Origin: a virus
DNA: 64,000 nucleotides
Reading direction: 5' to 3' (one strand)
IMG/VR virus record: IMGVR_UViG_3300021961_005592
Span: 1 to 64,000 of that record
The first letter of the stretch is position 1. Each line of letters opens with the position of its first letter. Of the stretch, positions 37,701 to 42,730 are shown piece after piece. The translations under genes and the position numbers were made by a program. The notes beneath the pieces are model-generated. The model saw nothing but the letters and a program-made list of their open reading frames with translations. It was not told the DNA's origin and did no database searches.

Positions 37701-38052
37701 TTTTGAGCTTAATTTTAAAGCTCAAAGTGTAGACGAATTTGAAATTTTTGTTGCAGGTAAGAGACTAAGAAAAACTGCAATCTCAGTGTTTGATCCGTCT
37801 ATTGCATTAGATAGTCCCAAAGGCGATGTAGTTACTCCTGCAGAGTTTACAGTAAGTACAGATATAGATGAAGTTACAGGTAAAATTTTAACAAGTTATG
37901 TAAATCTCTTAGAGGCACCATTAGAAGGACAACATATAGTTATTACCCGTAAGATGGGTAAAACTTGGACAGAAAATGGAGTTCCTCTTGCTGAAACGCA
38001 AACAGATATAGGGTTTTTCTTGAGAGCAGGAACAACCAAGCTACCCGAATAA
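22714..38052 (+). CDS. 7: Giant gp7-like baseplate/adhesin protein, 5112 residues
   Basis: One unbroken frame of 15.3 kb. T4 gp7 has about 1030 residues; the position after gp6 and the N-terminus (LLPRFFRTEANRKFLQATLD) suggest gp7 with very large additions. Visible modules: a cupredoxin-like beta-sandwich (about 160-340; LYRGQTYRFEINCPGHPMAF); at least five aromatic modules resembling chitin-binding CBM5/12 (about 1570, 1830, 2330, 2960, 3010; e.g. NNYYKAMKDI, NGSLFRAKTNI); FG-GAP/beta-propeller-like blades from about 2230 to 3320 (FGDSISVSPDGEYLAVG), broken by inserts; two Gly-rich GSGY modules (about 3700-3760, 4065-4150); and strand-rich repeats to the end. It probably bridges baseplate and fibres and may bind glycans. 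It could include gp8 functions, since no separate gp8 was recognised. Confidence 0.7.
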   Translation: MANEYQNENALPIPGSDKRTVSDLLPRFFRTEANRKFLQATLDQLVQPGVAEKLSGYIGRKNAKAFNAADNYIGDVTKSRTSYQFEPATVIKDELDNVTFYKDYNDYISQLKIFGANVDNLSRLNSQETYAWNPNIDWDKFTNFREYYWLPSGPKPVRVAGQSKEVVSTYTVTLVDNGDNTTYLFTPDGFTANPTLKLYRGQTYRFEINCPGHPMAFSISRTFTPGNAVVVAGREGIRGEGLFDAQLYGNDYDLGEYIILPSSGSVTFEDDANVSTLFPDGIRKLGEEGEEIANVYIEKGTIEFTIPENAPDRLYYISKNNIDTSGLVRIYDIEENTELDVAAEIVGKKTYTSANGVEFTNGLKIEFIGDVTPTNYAEGFFYIEGVGEEIQLVPAKNLDLSAPYAQVQPVAYDSDQFDTLPFQSADAYAANKDYITINRSSPDKNSWSRYNKWFHKDVLVKSAEYNNSPLDIDENARAKRPIIEFVSGLKLYNFGTSAKNDVSVVDTTTTDVFSTIEGSLGYNIDGVDLAEGMRVLFLADPDPLVSGKIFRVTYITKGATRQISLVETFDSNPKELETVVASNGQTLRGRAFYYERGAWQLAQQKYTVNQEPLFDLCCPQGNAYSNLDIFGESSFRGTKVFSYALGTGENDSELGFPLKYKNIENSGDILFNFDLLNDTIKYINNNEVVSVNASVGNLRKYRTRTNFKWVNGWASTPIISKQKVLRQYVVTAGLNNNFEIDVYNTPALLTDLRVNVFVNNKIKKEEVDYTLDRINKRILIRFFNNLALNDVVLIKTHSSEPKNDNGWYDFPINFERNPLNEEIGNFTLGEVIDHVDSMIEDLQLFEGAFPGPSNLRDLGNVNSYGKRFVKHSGPINLPLYHITDKNYNIVKAIQHSSNEYARFKRIFVETATNLGYDGPVREHVNKVLKEINSDKVKTQPFCYSDMLETGTTSTVLEYEILDPRNPYYPITKAFNLDSLSQRAITVYLNGEQLIYGRDYTFSETYLLLVSRQQEGDILQIYESTSTDGSYIPPTPTKLGLYPKFHPVIEFDDTVIATEPTSNGPFKIYGAEETTEKLGWFYPIYTSRRAAQNADSSNSAEQISFPGLNRILYIPTNTRTVAGYDNIDYEEYPVGVAFIKGHDGSLVKVFKDYRDSLILELERRIFNNIKVSYDDSQLDIHSFVPGKFRKTGFTKQEIDATLRSRFVMWSQFVELEFSEHNFHDRNNQFTFNYSEMTSPVDNAKLPGFWRAVYKELYDTDRPHSHPWEMLGFTIKPVWWNEVYGPAPYTNNNLVLWSDLENGYIREPNKQLKIKDKFVRPGLINFIPADEHGRLRSPIASGAAENFFFRYTPQSWKFGDEAPVETAWRRSSDYPFALLEAWLVNQPAHVMGIGFDISRTFKNLAGQYVYGPTLKAITLKDLELPNTYADTTRIQTSGLVNYIYNLVAGNILTVYDDYKYNLSSLTNQLGFKLGGFTDKEKLKLVLESRTPKATESDGVFVPNENYKIFLNVSSPIEQLNYSAIIVEKVPSGFVIRGYNSTRPYFEYFPYVETNNDPVVNIGGIEEVSVEWAEGRDYIKGQLIVHNYKYYRATANFTSGSSFITDNLAVLPEAPVVGGKRAVFRRNFNKKKLLSIGYGTKLSNSQEVVDFILGHNAYMKSIGFSFEYFNPQTEFVENWDHAAREFLFWTTQGWAAGTTIAVSPGATQFTLESKYSVVDDIFDDFYSYSLIKQDGLPLPKTFISVYRNLNTFEIKTKNTTDGIYSVALPIVQKEHVVLLDNTTVFNDVIYEPSTGYRKERIKVIGYRSDNWHGGLDIPGFIFDQAEVTPWKSWVDYNIGSLVKYKEFYYVALYPTPGSDDFNNSFWYRLAEKPETKLYTNFDYKINQFADFYDLDSGNFDAEQQRLAQHLIGYQKREYLSNIITDDISQYKFYQGFIQDKGTKNALTKLFNPLSTSQKNSFEFYEEWAVQVGRYGAVDNVKQVEYVLDETKIKESPQSIELVETLPTDKFDDIYRIRPFEVYDKPEGYNHAPFPVATVDPNYLMSSGYVHEDDVEYKTGKTEDLETADINQLSIGQYIWITRTSNDGWNVYQLDDTIAHVVAVANTETFTDRNKPIFELTLDRWSKNILNAGDLISVKGAANFSLAGIYSVDSVSGLAVNISAPIDNEIQIFDTQNFPLVKLRPVRVETLNGLNSLIQERVYKDQKVWVDNYKDGNWAVYKNNPVYNEQQALLNPAEFDSSEHNYGRSMTVTDNNNTLFVSAPNYGNGSVYHYRRTRDVNNLIQDPDIILPDHLMDVTESRFGDSISVSPDGEYLAVGIPHASSVKTKFTGNFDSSITYNKNDIIRYRESLWKANRQILPTTLSQPFTTFDSYINLVNNTDADSTSVKLLVSGNPGLENSISSHFLVRAPLDMYLGTLAGDRVKLAWNVRSFAYPTANQNPSATELENIYPWNGMHSEVTDYINNTHVIDAKIDHILFVDTFVGLPVVGDRVTTDTGSGIVHYVDIKDDSAVIYIKETNGIIDITGELYINDIDFIGSYTEENTYTTADNLGGFWMFNLPFSYNNHMEWYDIGRGLVYVDVLLASESRNESNYYNIQTTIAQIGPYVYKRNNASFIGALSYHGDPGGIEGDYYSTKWVVRGAKSYTDIIGALPNNGFGYQTEFRVYDSDNRTVDLATAGLSYSITNKNQTVVDLWDGYIDFEYTRFDFQGNVFEPVIGDILQDVQTPFDEFGGLALTSYSTSTAEVVFYQRNFNFVRVYVKNKTGNWTKLNNIGRIEVRRKANTQARGASDVDRVIGTINDFNNDVALGTSLIGKLIVFENIDVLPIVENPYIYDEEYYFFTERTTGGAARDENPPNKLNKDYTQIYRIPVDEYGEPGPANAGAVALYEKYGNGSYRLHNVIYSELFEENRRFGKLVKLLKHNGQYILLASSIGDSTLENYGSIEIFRHGYKDSEIFAGTWNQVNDYLRDNVVVYRNNYYKAMKDISNGTTSIYDTTAWNNISWRQGKDENFRGALDTTYPYAKNSVVSYNGSLFRAKTNIAAGASLTLSNWELVTGNLDYLGILPNRTGNAFYSEDIYQPSTDFIEQFATDFEVSSNGAVLAVMSKQIGSDSAVNVKLLVYRLIGEKYNLDQVIDLDKNAAKLSLAPLGNIIAVSVPENDSKKRDQGKVDVYRFTNGLFTLTQTLTPPQNEESEKFGTSMSFSNDNLVVTSLNGDMKLPTTFDVNNKNETTFDNGFTSFRNIIRDTGVVYIFEDIEDSLVFAESFRYDNKVVSFGEFLLAKGNHVYVGMPRVGTDMFKGTVLEYRKSKNSFAWQRIRELVPAADLSKIKGAFLYNKRTNQIITYLDYIDPIQGKVAGPAEQELTHKVPFDPATYNVGVFTGVDTDVFWADEHVGELWWNIKTARFTYPYQGDIKYQRANWNELQPGASIDVYEWVASDVLPSQWDLLADTTDGVQRGISGTSVYNDSLYSQKFLYNEETKTFANKYYFWVERKLTVPNVENRKLSAFDVARLIAQPRQQGYRFISFLSKDRFLLNNCESLIYNTDVVLNIKYSTFDDKERNAHSAYQILSEGLESSVIHPDIERKWWDSLVGYDEQGRTVPGEHLTVKQKYGVQNRPRQSMFVNRTEALKQYVERVNRVCKDNILVDSYDLTLLNDKEPLPYEASGLYDVTVDTFDELKFVSTNKIEQAALTPIVQNGKIVRVDIDNPGRGYKIAPSYTLVGAGTDAEFKLTINNIGQVTDVKVLSTGSGYGSNTKIFVRRYSTLVTSDISINGKWSIYSWNNTSKLWERTSVQDYNVSAYWNYLDWYATGYNSLTPITFEVEQTSDVPALPINVGDIVKINSVGSGGWLLLEKIANESTEDFTVNFKTIGRENGTIEFKDTLYNYEKSYVGFDNRTFDVSSYDNNPITELRIILNLVKNKLFVGELKVEYNKLFFASLRYVLHEQNYVDWMFKTSFIKIKHNVGTLEQDITFNTDTLPSYKSYVEEVKPYKSVIREFVSAYDTVDNTNSVISDFDVPPYYNTLKKEITPVEAVLIGNNIVSDDNVLQQYPRKNWLDNHGYEVVDIQVKDGGSGFTTKPIVKITGGGGSGATAEAYLGYGKITRIKVTNTGSGYIKSPTITIEGSQVNGSPAKVSAVLGNGVVRTPTIKIKFDRVSGTYFISTLLTTEIFTGTALTTTFNLEWPIDTIPSKIKVFINNVEQLRSTYTYKNISNMTVGYQRLQGQLKFNNPPANGSVIKIEYYKPLSMLTAADRIKLSEIDNMLGKTLAYLMDGIDYGGVEVTSFDFGTEAGWDTKGWYVDTWDVFDNTYEDEVFTFDQSTLAVELSAPLETGMIYNLYLKRAGTTTPIRIDDPNFGNNNQGNPNALMPSILGDGVTTVINLGDYDFFANDGDVLIVRKHTSDGSFIPDPESYDTELIGGDLPYATAKGIRAEEIIVDGDGFVTPTTSKGPEELVPGQVLDSLDIKVYTRDTIGQGLITCQNYIMNSAVDTYSLGVVPGTTASVFVKLDNILLADDEYTIDWDELTVTIHNPVEGVELNIIAVERGGQGILDYGKIVIDNSVEEVVIPRTYIAGETLFVTVNGVRNEVTSVADETTGHHLITFDRYLEVGDVVHWTVFRYDGNEINYSQITKDAFTGDGNTTAFVLSEVPFYAEPTAYNVLVKVGNRILYPGYNIQYTIPENRQREFTLESFQQPGNALTTEDVNVYINGEKIEPPVQWRFDIFNSSIVLADAYGNVGDTVDIYVITDGEYSINGTTLILNNAPADGESVEIFKYSNHNIVGMERINYDVVSRVAVLTSDVEQVTFQRLTVGEITLRNPAVDVQYVWVSVNGELLSPSVDYYLTDNKTKVRLVRQPHADDTIDIIHFSKYSSTPRFAYRQFKDILNRTHFKRLDSPATVLAAPLLETDLRIELQNANSLPEPNRGARQPGVIFIDGERIEYFMKEGNTLRLLRRGTLGTGTKARYDIGTDVYDQSAKKTVPYKDVTQVQKIIAPGNISTFELNFKAQSVDEFEIFVAGKRLRKTAISVFDPSIALDSPKGDVVTPAEFTVSTDIDEVTGKILTSYVNLLEAPLEGQHIVITRKMGKTWTENGVPLAETQTDIGFFLRAGTTKLPE

Positions 38053-38055
38053 ATA
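38048..38055 (+). promoter_or_regulatory. Late promoter for the fibre-protein block
   Basis: AATAAATA differs from the T4 box by one base and overlaps the stop codon of the giant gene. A start near 38061 would leave only about 10 bases before the first ATG at 38071, which favours the next in-frame ATG at 38083 as the main start. Confidence 0.55.
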
Positions 38056-38070
38056 CAGTATGGAAAAGGA

Positions 38071-38682
38071 ATGAGTGGAATTATGCAAGATCAAAACGGA
38101 GTACTAATACAAGGGCATATTAAAATATTTGACCCTGTATCAAAAGAAGTATACGTTAATAAACGTAACGCCATACATTACGAAAATATGAGTATAGCAC
38201 TAGCTGAAAGTTTAAGTAATGCAGGGCAAGGGTTTATTTACGAAATGAGTTTTGGGAATGGCGGAACGTCAGTAGATCCAACTGGCATTATTTCCTACTT
38301 AACACCTAACTCAACGGGAACTAATGCAAGTTTGTATAATCAAACCTATACAAAGATTGTTGATGACAGAAGTGTTAACAACACAGATCCTGCACGTAAC
38401 TTTATTGAAACCCGTCATGTAACCGGTACTAGCTATACTGATGTAGTGGTAAGCTGTTTACTAGATTACGGAGAACCAAACGGACAGGATGCGTTTGACA
38501 CAGCGTCGGATACAAATAATTCGTATGTGTTTGACGAATTGGGTTTGAGAAGTTTTTCTAGTTCGGGAACAGGACGATTAATTACTCATGTCATTTTCCA
38601 CCCTGTACAAAAATCCTTAAACCGATTAATACAAATAGACTATACTGTTCGTGTACAAAGTTTATCAGGTAGCGGGGTATAA
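38071..38682 (+). CDS. Virion structural protein of unknown role
   Basis: 203 residues. The N-terminus contains IKIFDPVSKEVYVNKRNAIH and then FIYEMSFGNGGTSVDPTGI, a pattern I associate with baseplate or fibre-linked proteins in marine T4-like phages, but I cannot name the family. Strand-rich, no transmembrane part. The first ATG has AAGGA immediately against it, so ATG codon 5 (38083) may be used. It lies between the giant gp7-like gene and the fibre paralogues, two bases before the next gene, so it may link fibres to the baseplate. Confidence 0.65.
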   Translation: MSGIMQDQNGVLIQGHIKIFDPVSKEVYVNKRNAIHYENMSIALAESLSNAGQGFIYEMSFGNGGTSVDPTGIISYLTPNSTGTNASLYNQTYTKIVDDRSVNNTDPARNFIETRHVTGTSYTDVVVSCLLDYGEPNGQDAFDTASDTNNSYVFDELGLRSFSSSGTGRLITHVIFHPVQKSLNRLIQIDYTVRVQSLSGSGV

Positions 38683-38684
38683 CA

Positions 38685-40739
38685 ATGGCATACGAAGTAA
38701 ATTATACTGACAATGTAAACAAGGGTGTTATTGTTGTTGAAGACGGTGCAATAAACACAGAAACTTCGTTGTCCTTTCCGGGCAGATCGAGTACCGCGTA
38801 TGGACAGATTATAGCAGAAAATTTCTTACATTTATTAGAAAATTTTGCTAATACTACTGCTCCATTAAGACCTGTTGAAGGACAGTTATGGTACGATAAC
38901 ACAGACGGTGTTGATCAGCTAAAAGTTTACGATGGAACTACTTGGGTAGCTGCCGGTGGCCTTAAAAAAGCAACGTCACAACCCGCAGTTTCAAATTCTG
39001 TAGCTGGAGATTTATGGGTTAACACTGATAGTCAACAACTGTATTTGTTTACAGGAACGTCGTGGCTACTAGTTGGTCCTAGCTTTTCGGATGGTTTGCT
39101 GACAGGTGCTCAATCTGAAGCTATTGTTGGAACCGACGATAACACGTATAGTGTATTAATTATTAAAGTTGAAGATAAACCAGTTGCAATTATTAGTACA
39201 CAGGAATTTATTCCTAAAAGTGCTATTCCAGGATTTAGAACAGGTATCAAGGCAGGTTTTAATATATCATCAACACCAATTATTGGTACTCAGTACCTAA
39301 AGTACTATGGGACAGCAGAAAAAGCTGAAGCACTAGTAATAGGTACAGAGCCAATTGCTGCTAGCAACTTTTTACGTGGTGATGTAGTATCGACTACTAG
39401 TTATCCGTTAAAAGTAAAGGCTAATGATGGTTTAGTGGTAGGCACAGGTGAACAGATAAACCTAAAACTAGTAGGAGAGGCTGGCGTTATTCAACATAAT
39501 ACCCCTGGTGCTAATTTTGATTTCGTGCTGCGTGAGGGCAGCACAAACTATACCGTTATGCGTATAGACAGTACACAAAAAGTTGGTATTAACAACACCG
39601 CTCCAGATGAAGATCTTGACGTGGTTGGTAATGTGCAGATTAGTTCAAAACCAACTGATTCAACTACTGGTGTTTTAAAAATAGAAAGCACGATTGAGTC
39701 TGATGATATTAATGCAGGTTCATTAATTGTAAAAGGCGGTGTCGGCATTGCTTTAAATGTAAACATTGGAGGCAATGTAGATGTTGGCGGCATTATTACA
39801 ACAGGGAATATTGTTCCAGATGGAAACAGTGTACGTAATATAGGAAACGCTTCGACAAAATATGATCAAGTTTATGCAACAACGTTTTATGGAAATTTAC
39901 AAGGAAATGTAAGCGGTACAGTAACTGGTCGTGCTGGAAGTGCAGACAAACTAGCAAGTGCTACAACATTTGGTATTAATGGTGATGTTGAAGCAAATAG
40001 TTTTGCTTTCGATGGACAGTCCGGTGGCTCAATTAAAACGTTTGATGTTAGGATTAGAAACAGTTTTATTTCAAATAAAGACGTTGTATATGATGTTGAT
40101 AACGCTGATGAAATATTAGTTAACAAAGTTATTGGTGAAACAGGACTCTATAGAGTTACAAAAAGAAACCTATTAAAATCAATTCCGCTAATTCCGGCTG
40201 GAGCAATTATGCCATTTGGCGGCATAGAAGCACCTGCAGGATGGTTATTATGTGACGGGTCTGAAGTTAGAAAATCTGATTACACAATTTTGTGGGAATC
40301 AATTGGGTTTAACTTTAGAGATGCTTCACTAATTAGTGACGGCGGCGTAAACTTTTTCTGTTTACCAGACCTAAGAGGAAGATTTGCTCTTGGTGCTGAT
40401 AATATGGGAGGACCTAGTGCAAACAGAGTAACTAGTTCAGCAGCTGATGCAGTAGGTAACAGTTCGGGTGAAGAAACAAAGACGATTGGTCTTGACAATT
40501 TACCGGAACATGAACACGATTTAGAAGGTCCAAGTGGTACACAGTATTATGCTATGCGAGTTGGAAGCGGTGAACCGCTTGACGAACAGGCTATTAATCT
40601 ACCAATTGAACCAGGACTAGGTGGGACACAAGGTCTTGCATCAAGTGGAGGTATTTCAACAGCTACTGAGTTGGGTGCTCCTTTAGATGTTATGAATCCT
40701 TACTTAGTAGTTAATTACATAATTTATACTGGACAATAA
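38685..40739 (+). CDS. Tail fibre protein with collar domain (paralogue 1)
   Basis: 684 residues. Residues 1-130 are a domain shared with the next two genes: NENFL-type segment (AENFLHLLENFANTTAPLRP), EGQLWYDNTDG, then VYDGTTWVAAGG and AGDLWVNTDSQQLYLFTG. The middle is beta-rich with KIESTIESDDINAGSLIVKG-type strands. The end, from about residue 500, is a phage tail-collar domain: GAIMPFGGIEAPAGWLLCDG and FCLPDLRGRFALGADN, then EHEHDLEG. The collar domain occurs in T4 gp12 and many fibres and helps bind the receptor or trimerise. The N-terminal domain probably docks to the baseplate. Confidence 0.85.
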   Translation: MAYEVNYTDNVNKGVIVVEDGAINTETSLSFPGRSSTAYGQIIAENFLHLLENFANTTAPLRPVEGQLWYDNTDGVDQLKVYDGTTWVAAGGLKKATSQPAVSNSVAGDLWVNTDSQQLYLFTGTSWLLVGPSFSDGLLTGAQSEAIVGTDDNTYSVLIIKVEDKPVAIISTQEFIPKSAIPGFRTGIKAGFNISSTPIIGTQYLKYYGTAEKAEALVIGTEPIAASNFLRGDVVSTTSYPLKVKANDGLVVGTGEQINLKLVGEAGVIQHNTPGANFDFVLREGSTNYTVMRIDSTQKVGINNTAPDEDLDVVGNVQISSKPTDSTTGVLKIESTIESDDINAGSLIVKGGVGIALNVNIGGNVDVGGIITTGNIVPDGNSVRNIGNASTKYDQVYATTFYGNLQGNVSGTVTGRAGSADKLASATTFGINGDVEANSFAFDGQSGGSIKTFDVRIRNSFISNKDVVYDVDNADEILVNKVIGETGLYRVTKRNLLKSIPLIPAGAIMPFGGIEAPAGWLLCDGSEVRKSDYTILWESIGFNFRDASLISDGGVNFFCLPDLRGRFALGADNMGGPSANRVTSSAADAVGNSSGEETKTIGLDNLPEHEHDLEGPSGTQYYAMRVGSGEPLDEQAINLPIEPGLGGTQGLASSGGISTATELGAPLDVMNPYLVVNYIIYTGQ

Positions 40740-40740
40740 G

Positions 40741-42687
40741 ATGGCGTATCAATTAAACAGAACAAACGGAACAATTTTAACAGAGCTAATTGATGGTCAG
40801 ATTGATATACAAAGCACTAACCTTACCCTAGTAGGCAGAAACTACTCTGGATACGGTGAAGCCTTTAATGAAAATTTCATCAGACTGTTAGAAAACTTTG
40901 CTAATACCGCTGCTCCAAGCAACCCATTAACGGGTCAAATATGGTGGGATACTAGTGAAGAACGTTTGAAAGTTTATGATGGTACGATATGGAAAGCTAG
41001 TGGAGGTCCATACGTACAAGACAGTCGTCCTCAAATGGTTGCAGGCGATTTATGGATAGATAACTTAAACAACCAAGTTTATGCATACGACGGCGCTGAC
41101 ACTATTTTAATTGGTCCAGGTTATACACAGTCTCAAGGCAAAAGCGGATTTGAAGTTGTTAGTATATTAGATAATCAAAGTCGTTCTCGTACAATAGCAA
41201 AGTTTAATATTGGCGGAACACTAGTAGGAGTATTTAGTGCTGTACAATTTACACCAATCTATGCTGCTCGTATTACTGATTTAGTAACTGACGATAACCC
41301 AACAGGAATTATTTATGAAGGGTTTAATATAGTAAATTCTGCTACATTTAAATTCCACGGAATCGCTAACAGCTCTAATGCACTAGTAACCAATGCTGGA
41401 GAAATTAGAACTGCTGACCAGTTTTTACCTTCCGACTCAAACGGTATTACAGTTGGTACATTAACAATTCAAAACTCCGGCGGTTTAACAATAGGAACTT
41501 CGCAGAATAACGTACAAAAAGTTGTTGGTCCTCGTTTCTATATTGAAAACCAGCTTAGAGATCATGATATAAGTTTGCGTGTTAGATCTACCGTTTACGA
41601 ATCTCTTATTGTAGATGCGCTTTATATAGATGCAAGCGAAGCTAGGATAGGTATTTTTACAACTAATAGGCTTCCAGAATACACTCTTGATGTTGAAGGC
41701 GATTTACGAGTAACCGGAAATCTTTTAGTTGAAGGTGATACAACTACTATAGAAGTGGGCGTGTTAAGAGTTGAAGATAAAAATATTGAGCTTGGATCAC
41801 TTAACGATAGTTCAATAGGCGGAAATTCAGCAATAGACGACGGCGGCGTAATATTACTATCAAGCGACGGTAATAAGACGATTTTATGGAAAGAAGCAAC
41901 ACAGTCTTGGAAATTTAACCAAAATATTGATCTAGTAACAGACGATACATATTTAAAATATTATGCCATTCAAGGTGTTCCTAAATTAACAGAAGATTCG
42001 TTAATGAACGTCTTGTTTGCAACTGACTTAATTCAGGTTGGTCAGCTACAATTTTTAGATGTTGATCAAATTAATATCAACGACACTACAATTAAAGCAG
42101 GCACTGCTGTAGCACTAGGTGATGATAATGATAACTTGTTACCTTTAAATCTAATTTCAACAGCAGAAATTAATATTACAGCATCTGGGGCAATTACACT
42201 TGTAAATCCACAACAAATTAAAAATGTTACAGATCCGGTTGATGATCAGGACGCTGCAACTAAATTTTATGTAGACAGAGAAATTCTTACTACTCCAATT
42301 ACGTTCAGCTTAGATGTTACTGGTCTAGGATCAGGAACTGCATTAGAAAATGCAGTAGCAGGTTATTTGAACGATTTATACCCTGCTACCTCTGAAAACA
42401 GTGGAAAAATTGCAAGAATACACACAACTTCATACGCAGGAGCAACTGTAAGTGGCATCACTGTATCAGTATCTGAATATCCTGATACGACTGGTGTTTT
42501 GGTTAAGTCTAAAATTGGGGTAGATGCAAACGGCACACTAAATGAATCAGTAGTTGAAGATATAGTTTTTTCTAATACAGCATCAGGTGTTGCTGTATTA
42601 GCGCCTTCGAGGGCATTAATGGTATATGAAAGTAGCGGTTCTAGCTGGGTTTATCAGCCTTTAGACTCAATTGCAGTATATCCGTAA
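40741..42687 (+). CDS. Tail fibre-like protein (paralogue 2)
   Basis: 648 residues. The N-terminus matches its neighbours (NENFIRLLENFANTAAPSNP, GQIWWDTSEERLKVYDGTIW, AGDLWIDNLNNQVYAYDG). The middle contains GDLRVTGNLLVEGDTTTIEV, a shaft-like pattern frequent in marine phage fibres. Near residues 495-515 lies DPVDDQDAATKFYVDREI, the QDAATKxYVD motif common in tail fibres. The C-terminal 130 residues are a distinct beta-rich domain (YLNDLYPATSENSGKIARIH) of unknown specificity. It starts one base after the upstream stop, so it is coupled to paralogue 1. Likely a second baseplate-attached fibre or spike. Confidence 0.8.
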   Translation: MAYQLNRTNGTILTELIDGQIDIQSTNLTLVGRNYSGYGEAFNENFIRLLENFANTAAPSNPLTGQIWWDTSEERLKVYDGTIWKASGGPYVQDSRPQMVAGDLWIDNLNNQVYAYDGADTILIGPGYTQSQGKSGFEVVSILDNQSRSRTIAKFNIGGTLVGVFSAVQFTPIYAARITDLVTDDNPTGIIYEGFNIVNSATFKFHGIANSSNALVTNAGEIRTADQFLPSDSNGITVGTLTIQNSGGLTIGTSQNNVQKVVGPRFYIENQLRDHDISLRVRSTVYESLIVDALYIDASEARIGIFTTNRLPEYTLDVEGDLRVTGNLLVEGDTTTIEVGVLRVEDKNIELGSLNDSSIGGNSAIDDGGVILLSSDGNKTILWKEATQSWKFNQNIDLVTDDTYLKYYAIQGVPKLTEDSLMNVLFATDLIQVGQLQFLDVDQININDTTIKAGTAVALGDDNDNLLPLNLISTAEINITASGAITLVNPQQIKNVTDPVDDQDAATKFYVDREILTTPITFSLDVTGLGSGTALENAVAGYLNDLYPATSENSGKIARIHTTSYAGATVSGITVSVSEYPDTTGVLVKSKIGVDANGTLNESVVEDIVFSNTASGVAVLAPSRALMVYESSGSSWVYQPLDSIAVYP

Positions 42688-42692
42688 AATGC

Positions 42693-42700
42693 GATAAATA
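42693..42700 (+). promoter_or_regulatory. Late promoter for fibre paralogue 3
   Basis: GATAAATA, one base from the T4 box. A start near 42706 leaves a 25-base leader with TTAGGGG before the ATG at 42731. Confidence 0.65.
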
Positions 42701-42730
42701 ACTTAAAGCACTATTAGGGGTTAAACAAAA

